This document shows positions 32,339 through 40,381 of a stretch of 64,000 nucleotides of DNA, piece by piece. Every line of letters begins with the position of its first letter. The stretch's first letter is position 1. The DNA is taken from positions 1 through 64,000 of the forward strand of contig NZ_BDDE01000026.1 of the NCBI RefSeq assembly GCF_008327685.1. The letters are read 5' to 3'. The position numbers were made by a program, and so were the translations under genes. The DNA comes from Actinomadura sp. K4S16 (GTDB taxonomy: Bacteria; Actinomycetota; Actinomycetes; Streptosporangiales; Streptosporangiaceae). The notes beneath the pieces were generated by a model that was given only the letters and a program-made list of their open reading frames with translations, was not told where the DNA came from and did no database searches.

Positions 32339-33657
32339 CGGCGCTGGACGAGGCGCGGCTGGCCCTGCTGCGCGACGCCGAGAAGCTCGTCGACCCCGAG
32401 CGCCTCGCCGAGATCATCACGGGCATGACCGCCATCCCCAGCCCCACCGGGGAGGAGGGCGCCCTGGCCCGCTGGGCGGTCGACACCCTCGCCGCCTCCG
32501 GGATCGACGCCGCCTACCAGCCGATCGACGACGCCCAGGGCAACGCCGTCGCCCGGCTGCGCGGCGACGGGACGGGACCCGACCTGCTCCTCTACGCCCC
32601 GATCGACACGCTGACGACCGGGAACCCCGAAGAGGACCTGCCCCGGGTCGGCACGTCGCTGCGCTACGACATGCTTCCCGAACCCGTCCGGGACGGCCAC
32701 TACGTCATCGGCCTCGGCGCGAGCAACCCGAAGGGCCACGCCGCGTGCCTCGTCGCCGCGCTGGAGATCCTGCACCGGGCCGGCACGCCGCTGCGCGGCG
32801 ACGTCGTCCTCGGGCTGGGCGCGGGCGGCATGCCGACGAACAAGCGCACCGCCCCCCACGTCCGCCGGTACAACGCGGGGCAGGGCAGCGGATGCTCGTT
32901 CATGCTGGAGCAGGGCGTGTGGGCCGACTACGCGCTGATCGCCAAGCCCGGATGGGCCGTGTCGTGGGACGAGGTCGGCCTGTGCTGGTTCGAGGTCACC
33001 GTCGGCGGCACCTACTCCTACGCGGGCAGCCGCCACCGCATCGACTACCGCAACGCGATCCTCGGCGCCGGCACCGTCGCCGCGGCCCTGGAGGAGTGGT
33101 TCGCCGAGTACACCGCCCGGCACACGTCCGGGACCGTCGCCCCCCAGGGCAACATCGGCGCGATCGAGGGCGGCTTCATGCGGATGCCTGCCGTCTCCCC
33201 CGCGTCCTGCCGGTTCGTCCTCGACCTGCGCACGTCCCCGGCGTCCACGCCGATGAGCGTCAAGCGCGAGTTCGCCGCCGCCGTCGCGCGGATCGCCGCC
33301 GCGCACCCGCGGCTGGAGATCGGCTGGGACATGACCCTCGCGATCCCCGGCACGGCCACCGACCCCGGCTCGTGGATCGTCCGCGCGGCGGTCGAGGCGT
33401 GGGAGGCCGAGGAGGGGCGCGCGCACGAGCCGATCCTCGGCAACAGCGGCGCCACCGACGCCAACATCCTGCGGAACCGCGGCGTGCCCACGGCCCGGAT
33501 CGGCATGACCAGGGCGGGCGCGGAGGCGCCGCTGCCCGTCGACTTCCCCATGGGGATGAACGTGGTCGACCTCAGGGAGATGTGCCGCCTCACCCGGCAC
33601 GTGATGCGCACCACGATCAACACCTGTACCCGGACAACGGCGGACGTGGGCCTGTGA
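32335..33657 (+). CDS. M20-fold protein lacking canonical metal ligands
   Basis: A 440-residue relative of M20 amidohydrolases and dipeptidases, coupled (ATGA) to the molybdenum hydroxylase. The fold signals are present (IPSPTGEEG near 34-42; GASNPKGHAACL near 128-139; NSGATDAN near 380), but the metal ligands are not: the usual His-x-Asp is Pro89-Ile90-Asp91, the bridging Asp is Asn131, and the catalytic Glu-Glu is Gly-Gly in LGAGGMP. It therefore probably is not an ordinary zinc hydrolase; it may bind a substrate or use another mechanism. Intact length argues against a pseudogene. Confidence 0.8.
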   Translation: MTALDEARLALLRDAEKLVDPERLAEIITGMTAIPSPTGEEGALARWAVDTLAASGIDAAYQPIDDAQGNAVARLRGDGTGPDLLLYAPIDTLTTGNPEEDLPRVGTSLRYDMLPEPVRDGHYVIGLGASNPKGHAACLVAALEILHRAGTPLRGDVVLGLGAGGMPTNKRTAPHVRRYNAGQGSGCSFMLEQGVWADYALIAKPGWAVSWDEVGLCWFEVTVGGTYSYAGSRHRIDYRNAILGAGTVAAALEEWFAEYTARHTSGTVAPQGNIGAIEGGFMRMPAVSPASCRFVLDLRTSPASTPMSVKREFAAAVARIAAAHPRLEIGWDMTLAIPGTATDPGSWIVRAAVEAWEAEEGRAHEPILGNSGATDANILRNRGVPTARIGMTRAGAEAPLPVDFPMGMNVVDLREMCRLTRHVMRTTINTCTRTTADVGL

Positions 33658-33714
33658 TCCGGGAGAAGATCGAGTGGAGAAGAGTTCAGGATCTTGGGCG
33701 AGACGGAGCGAAGA

Positions 33715-34398
33715 GTGACGACACGGCGGCCCCCGCCCCGAGGACGCCGTCCGGCCAAGGCGCTGACGGCGCAGGACATCGTGGACGCCGCCATCCAGAT
33801 CGGCGACCGGGAGAGCCTCGACGGGCTCACCATGCGGCGCCTCGCGGGCGAGCTCGGCTTCAGCACGATGGCCCTGTACCGCCACTTCAAGAACAAGGAC
33901 GACATCCTCGACGCGATGGCGGACCAGGTGCTCGGCAACCTGCGGCTGCCCGAGGAGATCGGGCCCGACCCGGTCACCGAGGCGCGCCGCATCGCCGAGG
34001 CGCTGCTGGCCATGATGCGCGAGCACCCGAGCGTGGTCCGGCTGCTGTCCACCCGGACCACGGCGAGCCGCGGCTCGCTGAGCGGCGCGTTCGAACGCGT
34101 CCTGGCGCGGCTCCGGCGGAGCGGGCTGCCCCCGGCGGACGCCGTCTGCGTCTACGGGCTCCTCTTGACGTACACGCTCGGCTTCGCCGCCTACCAGATG
34201 CCGCGGCCGTGGGGCGGGGACGACGAGGACGCCGCCGAGCTGCGCCGGCAGCGGGCCCACTTCTACTCGGCGCTGCCGGCCGGCGAGTTCCCGAACATGG
34301 TCGAGCTGTCCCCGGAGCTGGCCTGGCTGCCCACGGACCGGCAGTTCCACTCGGGACTCGACGTCCTGCTGAGAGGGCTCGCGGCCGAGCGCCCCTGA
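33715..34398 (+). CDS. TetR-family regulator, paralogue of the one at 20860
   Basis: A 227-residue TetR protein with HTH LTMRRLAGELGFSTMALYRHFKNKDDI near residues 35-60. I prefer GTG 33715, with GGAG six bases upstream, over TTG 33694. Shared blocks with the 20860 protein (ILDAMADQVLG, VVRLLSTR, PRPWGG, RRQRAHFYSALPAGEFPN) show recent duplication and probably related ligands. It lies between the hydroxylase operon and the extradiol dioxygenase operon; no copy of the 13-bp palindrome is visible near it, so its operator differs or is distant. Confidence 0.88.
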   Translation: MTTRRPPPRGRRPAKALTAQDIVDAAIQIGDRESLDGLTMRRLAGELGFSTMALYRHFKNKDDILDAMADQVLGNLRLPEEIGPDPVTEARRIAEALLAMMREHPSVVRLLSTRTTASRGSLSGAFERVLARLRRSGLPPADAVCVYGLLLTYTLGFAAYQMPRPWGGDDEDAAELRRQRAHFYSALPAGEFPNMVELSPELAWLPTDRQFHSGLDVLLRGLAAERP

Positions 34399-34492
34399 CC
34401 CGCGTTCCGGCCGCCCACCGCGGGCGGGCGGCGACGACCACCCCGAGGACGGGGCGGTCCGTCGCCTCGTCCGTCCTGCGCTGGAGGAGCTG

Positions 34493-35464
34493 ATGAGCGA
34501 CATCGTGCTCGGCGTGGGTGCCTCCCACAGCACCCTGATGAACACCGACTGGGACAAGGTCGACCACCTGGAGGACGCCCACCGCTTCCGGGACGGGCTG
34601 GAGCGCGCCCGCGACCGGCTGCTCGCCGCCGCCCCCGACACCGTCGTCGTCATCGGGTCGAACCACTTCCGCGGGTTCTTCCTCGACATGATGCCCGCGT
34701 TCACGATCGGCGTCGGCGAGGTGCTCGGAGCCGGCGAGGCCGGGACGCCGGCCGGCCCGCTGCCCGCCGACACGGAGCTGGCGCGGCATCTGACCGCCTC
34801 CCTCGTGGACGGCGGCTTCGACCCGGCCTTCTCCCTGCGGCTCACCGTGGACCACGGCATCACGCACGGGCTCCAGCACCTGGTGCCCGGCATCGACGTG
34901 CCCATCGTCCCGATCGTGATCAACATGTTCGCGCCGCCGCTGCCGTCCCTGCGGCGCTGCCACGACCTCGGCGCGGCGCTCGGCCGCGCCATCGCCGCTG
35001 ACGGCGCCGGCAAGCGCGTCGCCGTCGTCGCGTCCGGCGGGCTGTCGCACCGGCTGCCGTGGCCGAAGTGGTTCGAGACCCTCTCGGACGACGACCGCTT
35101 CCTCGTCGAGGCATGGCTGAACGGGCGCGGCTCGTGGGGCGACTACGAGGTCCGGCGGCGGCAGATCATCCGCGCCGCCAAGGCCGACGTCAACCCCTCG
35201 TTCGACGCGGCGTTCCTGAAGCTCGTCGAGCACGGCGACCTCGGCCCCGTCCTCGACCGGACCGCCGCCGACATCGACGCGGAGGCCGGCAACGGCGCGC
35301 AGGAGATCCGGTCCTGGATCGCCATGCTCGCCGCCCTCGGACCCGGCGCGCGCGGCGAGACGCTCGCCTACGCCGCCGTCCCCCAATGGCTCACCGGAAT
35401 GGGCGTCGCCGTCGTCGAGCCCGCAGCGACCGAGGAGCCCACAGCGACCATGGAGAACGCATGA
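34493..35464 (+). CDS. LigB/MhpB-type extradiol ring-cleavage dioxygenase
   Basis: A 323-residue class III extradiol dioxygenase resembling MhpB (2,3-dihydroxyphenylpropionate 1,2-dioxygenase). Aligned landmarks are GASHS (His12), SNHFRGFFLDMMPAF (His58), VDHG (His121) and SGGLSH (His186), the histidines serving as iron ligands or acid-base residues. It cleaves a catechol-like ring next to a hydroxyl. GGAGGAG precedes ATG 34493. First gene of a four-gene coupled operon whose second gene is a matching C-C hydrolase, so ring fission followed by hydrolysis is the natural reading. Confidence 0.92.
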   Translation: MSDIVLGVGASHSTLMNTDWDKVDHLEDAHRFRDGLERARDRLLAAAPDTVVVIGSNHFRGFFLDMMPAFTIGVGEVLGAGEAGTPAGPLPADTELARHLTASLVDGGFDPAFSLRLTVDHGITHGLQHLVPGIDVPIVPIVINMFAPPLPSLRRCHDLGAALGRAIAADGAGKRVAVVASGGLSHRLPWPKWFETLSDDDRFLVEAWLNGRGSWGDYEVRRRQIIRAAKADVNPSFDAAFLKLVEHGDLGPVLDRTAADIDAEAGNGAQEIRSWIAMLAALGPGARGETLAYAAVPQWLTGMGVAVVEPAATEEPTATMENA

Positions 35465-36312
35465 GCATCTGGACCGACCTCACCGGCGTCGACCACGCCG
35501 TCCGCTTCATCGACGCCGGCGGCGTCCGCACCCGGGCGCTCCAGGCCGGGACGGGAGAGGCCGTCGTGTTCCTGCACGGCACCAGCGGCCACCTCGAGGC
35601 GTTCGTCCGCAACATCCCGGCGCACGCCGAGCGGTACGCCTGCCACGCCGTGGACATGCTCGGGCACGGCTACACCGAGGGGGTGGACGAGCCGTACCGC
35701 ATCCCCCGCTACGTCGAGCACGTCCTCGCCTACCTGGACGCCTGCGGCATCGAGCGCGCCCACTTCGTCGGCGAGTCGCTGGGCGGCTGGGTCGCGGGCC
35801 GCCTCGCCGCCGACCACCCCGACCGCGTCGGGCGGCTCACGCTCGTCGCCCCCGGCGGGACCGTCGCCAACCCCGCCGTCATGGAGCGCATCAAGACCAG
35901 CACCCGCAAGGCCGTCGCCGAGGACGACATCGACCTCACCCGCAAGCGCCTCCACCTGCTCATGCACGACCCGGCGAAGGACGTGTCCGAGGAGCTGGTC
36001 GAGGTCCGGCACGCGATCTACCACCGGCCCGAGTTCGTCAAGCGGGTCGACAACCTGCTCTGCCTCCAGGAGATGGAGAACCGCGAGCCCGACCTCCTCA
36101 CCGCCGAGCAGATGGGGCGGATCACCGCGCCCACGCTGATCGTGTGGGGCGCGCAGAACCCGTTCGGCGACGTCCCGGAGGCGCACCGGATGAACGCGAG
36201 CATCCCCGGCTCCCGGCTGGAGGTCTTCGGCGAGTGCGGGCACTGGCCCCAGCACGAGCACGCCGCCCGCTTCAACCGCCTCAACCTGGACTTCCTCGGG
36301 GAGGCCCGGTGA
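35461..36312 (+). CDS. Alpha/beta hydrolase for a ring-fission product
   Basis: A 283-residue alpha/beta hydrolase. Motifs: oxyanion HGTSGH (39-44), nucleophile Ser106 in GESLGGW, late Asp region (GAQNPFGD) and catalytic His in GECGHWPQHE. Its ATG overlaps the dioxygenase stop, so it most likely hydrolyses the dioxygenase product by C-C bond cleavage like MhpC. Unlike the 23904 enzyme it lacks HGGGPG, so the two are not close copies. Confidence 0.9.
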   Translation: MSIWTDLTGVDHAVRFIDAGGVRTRALQAGTGEAVVFLHGTSGHLEAFVRNIPAHAERYACHAVDMLGHGYTEGVDEPYRIPRYVEHVLAYLDACGIERAHFVGESLGGWVAGRLAADHPDRVGRLTLVAPGGTVANPAVMERIKTSTRKAVAEDDIDLTRKRLHLLMHDPAKDVSEELVEVRHAIYHRPEFVKRVDNLLCLQEMENREPDLLTAEQMGRITAPTLIVWGAQNPFGDVPEAHRMNASIPGSRLEVFGECGHWPQHEHAARFNRLNLDFLGEAR

Positions 36313-37313
36313 AGGTCGGCATCCGCGTCCCGGCCTGCGACCGCCCGGACCGGCTCGCGTCCGTCGCGGCGAGGGCCGAGAGCCTCGGGTTCGACGAGGT
36401 CTGGTTCCCCGACTCGCAGCTGCTGTGGCGGGACGTCTTCTCCGTCCTGTCGGTGACCGCGCTGCGCACCGAGCGGATCGGGCTCGGGACGGCCGTCACC
36501 AACGTCGCGACCCGGCACCCGTCCGTCGTGGCCTCCGCGGCGCGGACCGTCGCGGAACTGGCGCCCGGACGCTTCACCCTCGGCCTCGGCGTCGGGAACA
36601 GCTCCGTCGTGCCGATCGGGCTGCGCGCCAGCACTCGCGCGGAGCTCAGCGAGGGGCTCGCCCAGCTGCGAGCGCTCCTCGCCGGGGAGGAGTGGGACTA
36701 CGGCACGGTGCGGTCGCGGCTGCGCGACCCCGCGCCGGCCGTGCCCGTCCACCTCGCCGCGAGCGGGCCGCGCAACCTGCGGCTGGCGGGCGCCGTCGCG
36801 GACGGTGTGGTCCTGCTCAGCGGCGTCTCGCCGGAGACCCTCGCCGCCGCGGCGGCGCAGGTCCGCGAGGGCGCGCGGGAGGCGGGCCGGTCCGGCGACG
36901 TGCCGCTGACGGTGTCGGCGTTCTGCGAGGTCACCGACGACGTCCTCGCCTCCGCGCGGAAGCTGAAGCCCATCTGCGCGTCGATCGCGCAGAACGGCGG
37001 CGCCCCCTTCCTCGCCCTCGCGGGGATCCGGCTGTCCGTCCCGGACCGGATCGACGAGGTCTACCCGGACATCGGGCACGCCGAGGACTGGGACCACGCC
37101 GTCAAGGTCGCCGGCCGCTGGGTGTCCGACGACGACGCGCTCGCCTTCGCCCGCGCCTTCTGCCTGGTCGGCACCGCCGACGAGGTCGCCGCCCGGCTCC
37201 GGGAGACGTTCGAGGCGGGGGCGTCCGGCGTGTTCCTCCAGCACGTCGGCTCCTACGATCCGCCGCACGACCTCATCGAGGCCGTCGGCGGCGACGTCCT
37301 GCCCCGCCTGTGA
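36309..37313 (+). CDS. LLM-class flavin-dependent oxidoreductase
   Basis: A 334-residue luciferase-like TIM-barrel enzyme using reduced flavin (FMN or F420). Features include AESLGFDEVWFPDSQ, RIGLGTAVTNVATRHP and GRFTLGLGVGNS. GTG 36309 overlaps the hydrolase stop (GTGA). Such enzymes perform monooxygenation or F420-dependent hydride transfer. In this operon it could open or dehalogenate a ring product, or reduce an intermediate; the reaction is not predictable. Confidence 0.9.
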   Translation: MKVGIRVPACDRPDRLASVAARAESLGFDEVWFPDSQLLWRDVFSVLSVTALRTERIGLGTAVTNVATRHPSVVASAARTVAELAPGRFTLGLGVGNSSVVPIGLRASTRAELSEGLAQLRALLAGEEWDYGTVRSRLRDPAPAVPVHLAASGPRNLRLAGAVADGVVLLSGVSPETLAAAAAQVREGAREAGRSGDVPLTVSAFCEVTDDVLASARKLKPICASIAQNGGAPFLALAGIRLSVPDRIDEVYPDIGHAEDWDHAVKVAGRWVSDDDALAFARAFCLVGTADEVAARLRETFEAGASGVFLQHVGSYDPPHDLIEAVGGDVLPRL

Positions 37314-38572
37314 GCACGCTCGGCGACCTCGCCGCCCGGGCCGCGCGGGCTCCCCGGGCGGCGGCGGAGGACGCCCGCCGGCTCGCGGCCCTGCACGTCC
37401 TGGACACGACGGGCTGCGTGGTCTCCGGCGCCGCCCACCCGATCGCCGGGCCCCTGGCCTCGCACTTCGGCGAATCCCTGCGCGACCGTGTGCTGCGCTG
37501 GTCGGCCCAAGCGCACCTGGACGAGTTCGACGCGCTGCACGCCGGAGCCGCCGTCGTCCCCGCGGCGGTCGTCGTCCCCGCGGCACTGCTGGTCGCCGAG
37601 CGCGAAGGGCGGCCGGGCGCCGCGGTCGTCGACGCGGTGCTCGCCGGGTACGAGGCGGTGGTGGAGGCCGGCCTGCGGTTCGGGGGCGCCGCGCTGTACG
37701 CGTCCGGCTGGTGGCCGACGGCCCTGTTCGGGCCGCTCGGCGCCGCCGCCGCGACGGCCGTCCTGCTGGACCTGGACGAGGAGCGGACGGCCTCGGCGCT
37801 CGCGGTTGCGGCGGCCGGGCTCGGCGGGCTGCTCTCGTCCGGGCGCTTCGGCGAGGCGCACTACCTGCTCCCCGGCCGGGCCGCCGCGGACGGCGTCGAG
37901 GCGGCGTACCTGGCCCGCGCCGGAGCGACGGGCAGCCCGGCCCTGCTGGACCGCCCGGCCGCGCTCGCGCTCGCCCGCCCACCCGCACCGGCCTCTCCCG
38001 TCGCGGGTGTCCATCTGGAGCACTGCGGGTTCAAGCCGTATCCGTGTGCCCGTCCCCTGCACGCCGTGATCGACGCGCTGCTCGAACTGGGCGTCCGCGA
38101 CGCCACCCACGTCGAGGTGGCGCTTCCGTCCGCTCTGATGCCGTTTGTCAACGCGGACAGGGAGGTCCCGGGCCCGGCCGAGGCGTCCGCCGGGGCGGCC
38201 TTCGCAGTCGCCGCCGCCCTTTCCGGTACCACCGAGGACGTGTCGACGTTCCGCCGAGCCCGCCTCGCCGCCGATGTCCCGCCCGTGACGCTGGTCCCGG
38301 ACCCCGCCCTGGACGCCCTCCTCCCCGACCACTGGGCCGCGCGGGTGACGGTCGAAACGCCCGCCGGGGAGGTCTCCCGGCGCGTGGTCGACGCCCTGGG
38401 CTCCCCGGCGCGCCCCCTCCCGGAGGAGGCGGTGCTCAAGAAGTTCGACACCCTGACCGCAGGCGTGCCCACCGACTGGCGCGACCGCTGCCTCCGGCTG
38501 GACGATCTCGACGACGCGGCGGCCCTGACCCGGGACATCGCACGAACGATGGAACACCAAGGCGGCCGCTAA
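37310..38572 (+). CDS. MmgE/PrpD-family protein
   Basis: A 420-residue member of the MmgE/PrpD (2-methylcitrate dehydratase, aconitate decarboxylase) superfamily: LDTTGCVVSGA near residue 31, HCGFKPYPCARPLH near 240, and VTVETPAGE near 345. GTG 37310 overlaps the LLM stop. The family dehydrates or decarboxylates di- and tricarboxylates, fitting a late step on an aliphatic acid from ring cleavage. A short hairpin (GCGGCC-GCTAA-GGCCGC, 38562-38578) spans its stop. Confidence 0.88.
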   Translation: MSTLGDLAARAARAPRAAAEDARRLAALHVLDTTGCVVSGAAHPIAGPLASHFGESLRDRVLRWSAQAHLDEFDALHAGAAVVPAAVVVPAALLVAEREGRPGAAVVDAVLAGYEAVVEAGLRFGGAALYASGWWPTALFGPLGAAAATAVLLDLDEERTASALAVAAAGLGGLLSSGRFGEAHYLLPGRAAADGVEAAYLARAGATGSPALLDRPAALALARPPAPASPVAGVHLEHCGFKPYPCARPLHAVIDALLELGVRDATHVEVALPSALMPFVNADREVPGPAEASAGAAFAVAAALSGTTEDVSTFRRARLAADVPPVTLVPDPALDALLPDHWAARVTVETPAGEVSRRVVDALGSPARPLPEEAVLKKFDTLTAGVPTDWRDRCLRLDDLDDAAALTRDIARTMEHQGGR

Positions 38573-38622
38573 GGCCGCTTCTCGGACGCCGGGGCGGCCC
38601 GTTCACTCCGCGCCGGTTGCGG

Positions 38623-39396
38623 CTACGCCCACGGGCGCGGAAAGGCGTCGCCGTCCAGCCGCGCTCCCTTGACGAGGCCCAGGGAGTCGGTCACGGGGTG
38701 CGGGTCGCCGCTGAAGACGGTGTCCGCGTCCATGTAGATGACGACGTGCGCGAGCCTCGCCAGATCGGTGGAGTTCGGCAGGGCCATATGGGCGGTGTAG
38801 CCGCTGTGGAAGGTGCAGTCGCCCGCTCGGAGCGGGACGGTCACGCGCGGGATCCATCGCAGTTCGGGATCCGCCGCGAACAGGTCGTCCGCGTCATGGA
38901 GGTCCTGGGCGCGCAGGCCGCTGCGGTCCTGCGTGCCGGGCAGGAACGTCATGCATCCCCGTTCGGGCGGCACGTCGACCAGCGCGATCCACGCCGAGAG
39001 CGGGAGCCGGTCATCGGCGTGCGGCCAGTACGGGCGGTCCTGGTGGAACTCGGTGGCGGTGTTGCTGTGCGGTTCCTTCACCAGCATCTGGTCGTGCCAC
39101 AGCCGCAGCGGGAATCCGGCCAGCTGCTCGGCGATCCGGCCGAGCCGCCGGTCGAACGTGAGGTCCCGCAGGGTCTCGTCGGGCTGCCAGACGTTGACCA
39201 ACTGGCTGAAGGTGCCGCCCTTCTCCAGGCTGTCCCCGCGATGCGTGTCGAGGTACGCCTCCGCGGCGGCTCTGAAACGGTCGGCCTGCCCCGGCCCGAG
39301 CACCCCGCGGACTCGTACGAAACCGTGCTCTCGGTAGCTGCTGACGAGGTCGTCGGGCAGGCGTCCGTCCGGGCCGATGTCTGAGTTTCTGCTCAT
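38623..39396 (-). CDS. Phytanoyl-CoA dioxygenase (PhyH) family oxygenase
   Basis: A 257-residue 2-oxoglutarate and Fe(II)-dependent oxygenase. The iron facial triad is His118-x-Asp120 in EFHQDRPYW and a distal His in TFHSGYTAHM, with a 2-oxoglutarate-binding Arg a few residues on (DLARLAHV region). ATG 39396 has GGAAGG upstream. It is divergent from an AraC regulator 69 bp away, the probable local controller. Substrate unknown. Convergent with the MmgE operon. Confidence 0.88.
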   Translation of the reverse strand: MSRNSDIGPDGRLPDDLVSSYREHGFVRVRGVLGPGQADRFRAAAEAYLDTHRGDSLEKGGTFSQLVNVWQPDETLRDLTFDRRLGRIAEQLAGFPLRLWHDQMLVKEPHSNTATEFHQDRPYWPHADDRLPLSAWIALVDVPPERGCMTFLPGTQDRSGLRAQDLHDADDLFAADPELRWIPRVTVPLRAGDCTFHSGYTAHMALPNSTDLARLAHVVIYMDADTVFSGDPHPVTDSLGLVKGARLDGDAFPRPWA

Positions 39397-39465
39397 GCCG
39401 CCAGCCTTCCAACGGCGCGTAACCGCGGCTAGGCCGATCCCGTCCGGTACTCGTAGGATTCCGAC

Positions 39466-40344
39466 ATGGCGACCGTGCTGCACGAGCAGGGGCTGTTCGC
39501 GGACGGGCCGATCTGGGGAGGCCTGCACCGGCTCTCCTCGAAGGTGGAAGCGCACGCGCACGACTTCATCGAGATCGCCGTCATCGGGCCCGGACAGGGG
39601 ACGCACGTGACCGCCCGAGGGGAGCACCGGCTGCGGCATGGCCAGGCCGTCGTGCTCCGGCCGGGCGCGTGGCACGGTTTCGAGGACTGCGCGGACCTCG
39701 TCGTCGCCAACTGCTGCCTGTCGGCGCAGGCGCTGCGTTCCGAACTGGGAGGCATCTACCAGGTCCCGGTGCTGCGTCGCCTGCTGTGGACCGAGCCCGT
39801 CGCCCCCGGCTCCAGAGGCGTGGCGGTCACCGTCCTCGGGCCGGACGCCGCCGACGAGGCCATCGACCAGATCCGGCGGCTCGAAGCGGACCTGTCCAGC
39901 GCGCGACCGCACGCGGGCCGCACGCTGGGCAGGCTCGTCACCGTGCTCGGCATCCTGGCCGACGCGAGCGTTCCGGAGGCCGCCGGTCCCGCCCCGCACC
40001 CGGCGGTCGCCGCCTCCATCGCCCGGATGGAGGCGGCGCCGGCCGAAGCCTGGCGGCTGGACGACCTCGCGCGCGCCGTCAGCCTCGATCCCGACTACCT
40101 GGGGCGGCTGTTCGTCCGGCACGTGGGGGTGTCCCCGCTGAACCACCTGGCCCGGATCAGGGCCGAACGGGCCGTCGACCTGCTCGCCGGCTCCGACCTC
40201 CCCGCCGCGCGCGTCGGCGCGGCCGTGGGATGGGACAACCCGACCTACTTCGCGCGGCGCTTCCGTGAACTCGTCGGGCTGACCCCGACCGAGTACAGGG
40301 CCCGGACCAGACCGGCAGGAGGCGCGGACCGCCCTTCCCGGTGA
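39466..40344 (+). CDS. AraC-family regulator with cupin sensor
   Basis: A 292-residue regulator. Residues about 20-100 form an AraC_binding cupin (HAHDFIEIAVIGPGQGTH, LRPGAWHGFE); residues about 190-285 contain two HTH motifs (LDDLARAVSLDPDYLGRLF and RVGAAVGWDNPTYFARRF). Divergent from the PhyH oxygenase, likely its activator. A convergent terminator follows. Confidence 0.9.
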   Translation: MATVLHEQGLFADGPIWGGLHRLSSKVEAHAHDFIEIAVIGPGQGTHVTARGEHRLRHGQAVVLRPGAWHGFEDCADLVVANCCLSAQALRSELGGIYQVPVLRRLLWTEPVAPGSRGVAVTVLGPDAADEAIDQIRRLEADLSSARPHAGRTLGRLVTVLGILADASVPEAAGPAPHPAVAASIARMEAAPAEAWRLDDLARAVSLDPDYLGRLFVRHVGVSPLNHLARIRAERAVDLLAGSDLPAARVGAAVGWDNPTYFARRFRELVGLTPTEYRARTRPAGGADRPSR

Positions 40345-40345
40345 T

Positions 40346-40371
40346 GAACCCCGAGCACCGGCGAGGGGTTC
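40346..40371. terminator. Hairpin between araC and sulP genes
   Basis: GAACCCC (40346-40352) and GGGGTTC (40365-40371) form a perfect 7-bp stem around a 12-base loop, starting two bases after the AraC stop and ending ten bases before the convergent SulP stop. Confidence 0.55.
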
Positions 40372-40381
40372 GAAGCCCGGG

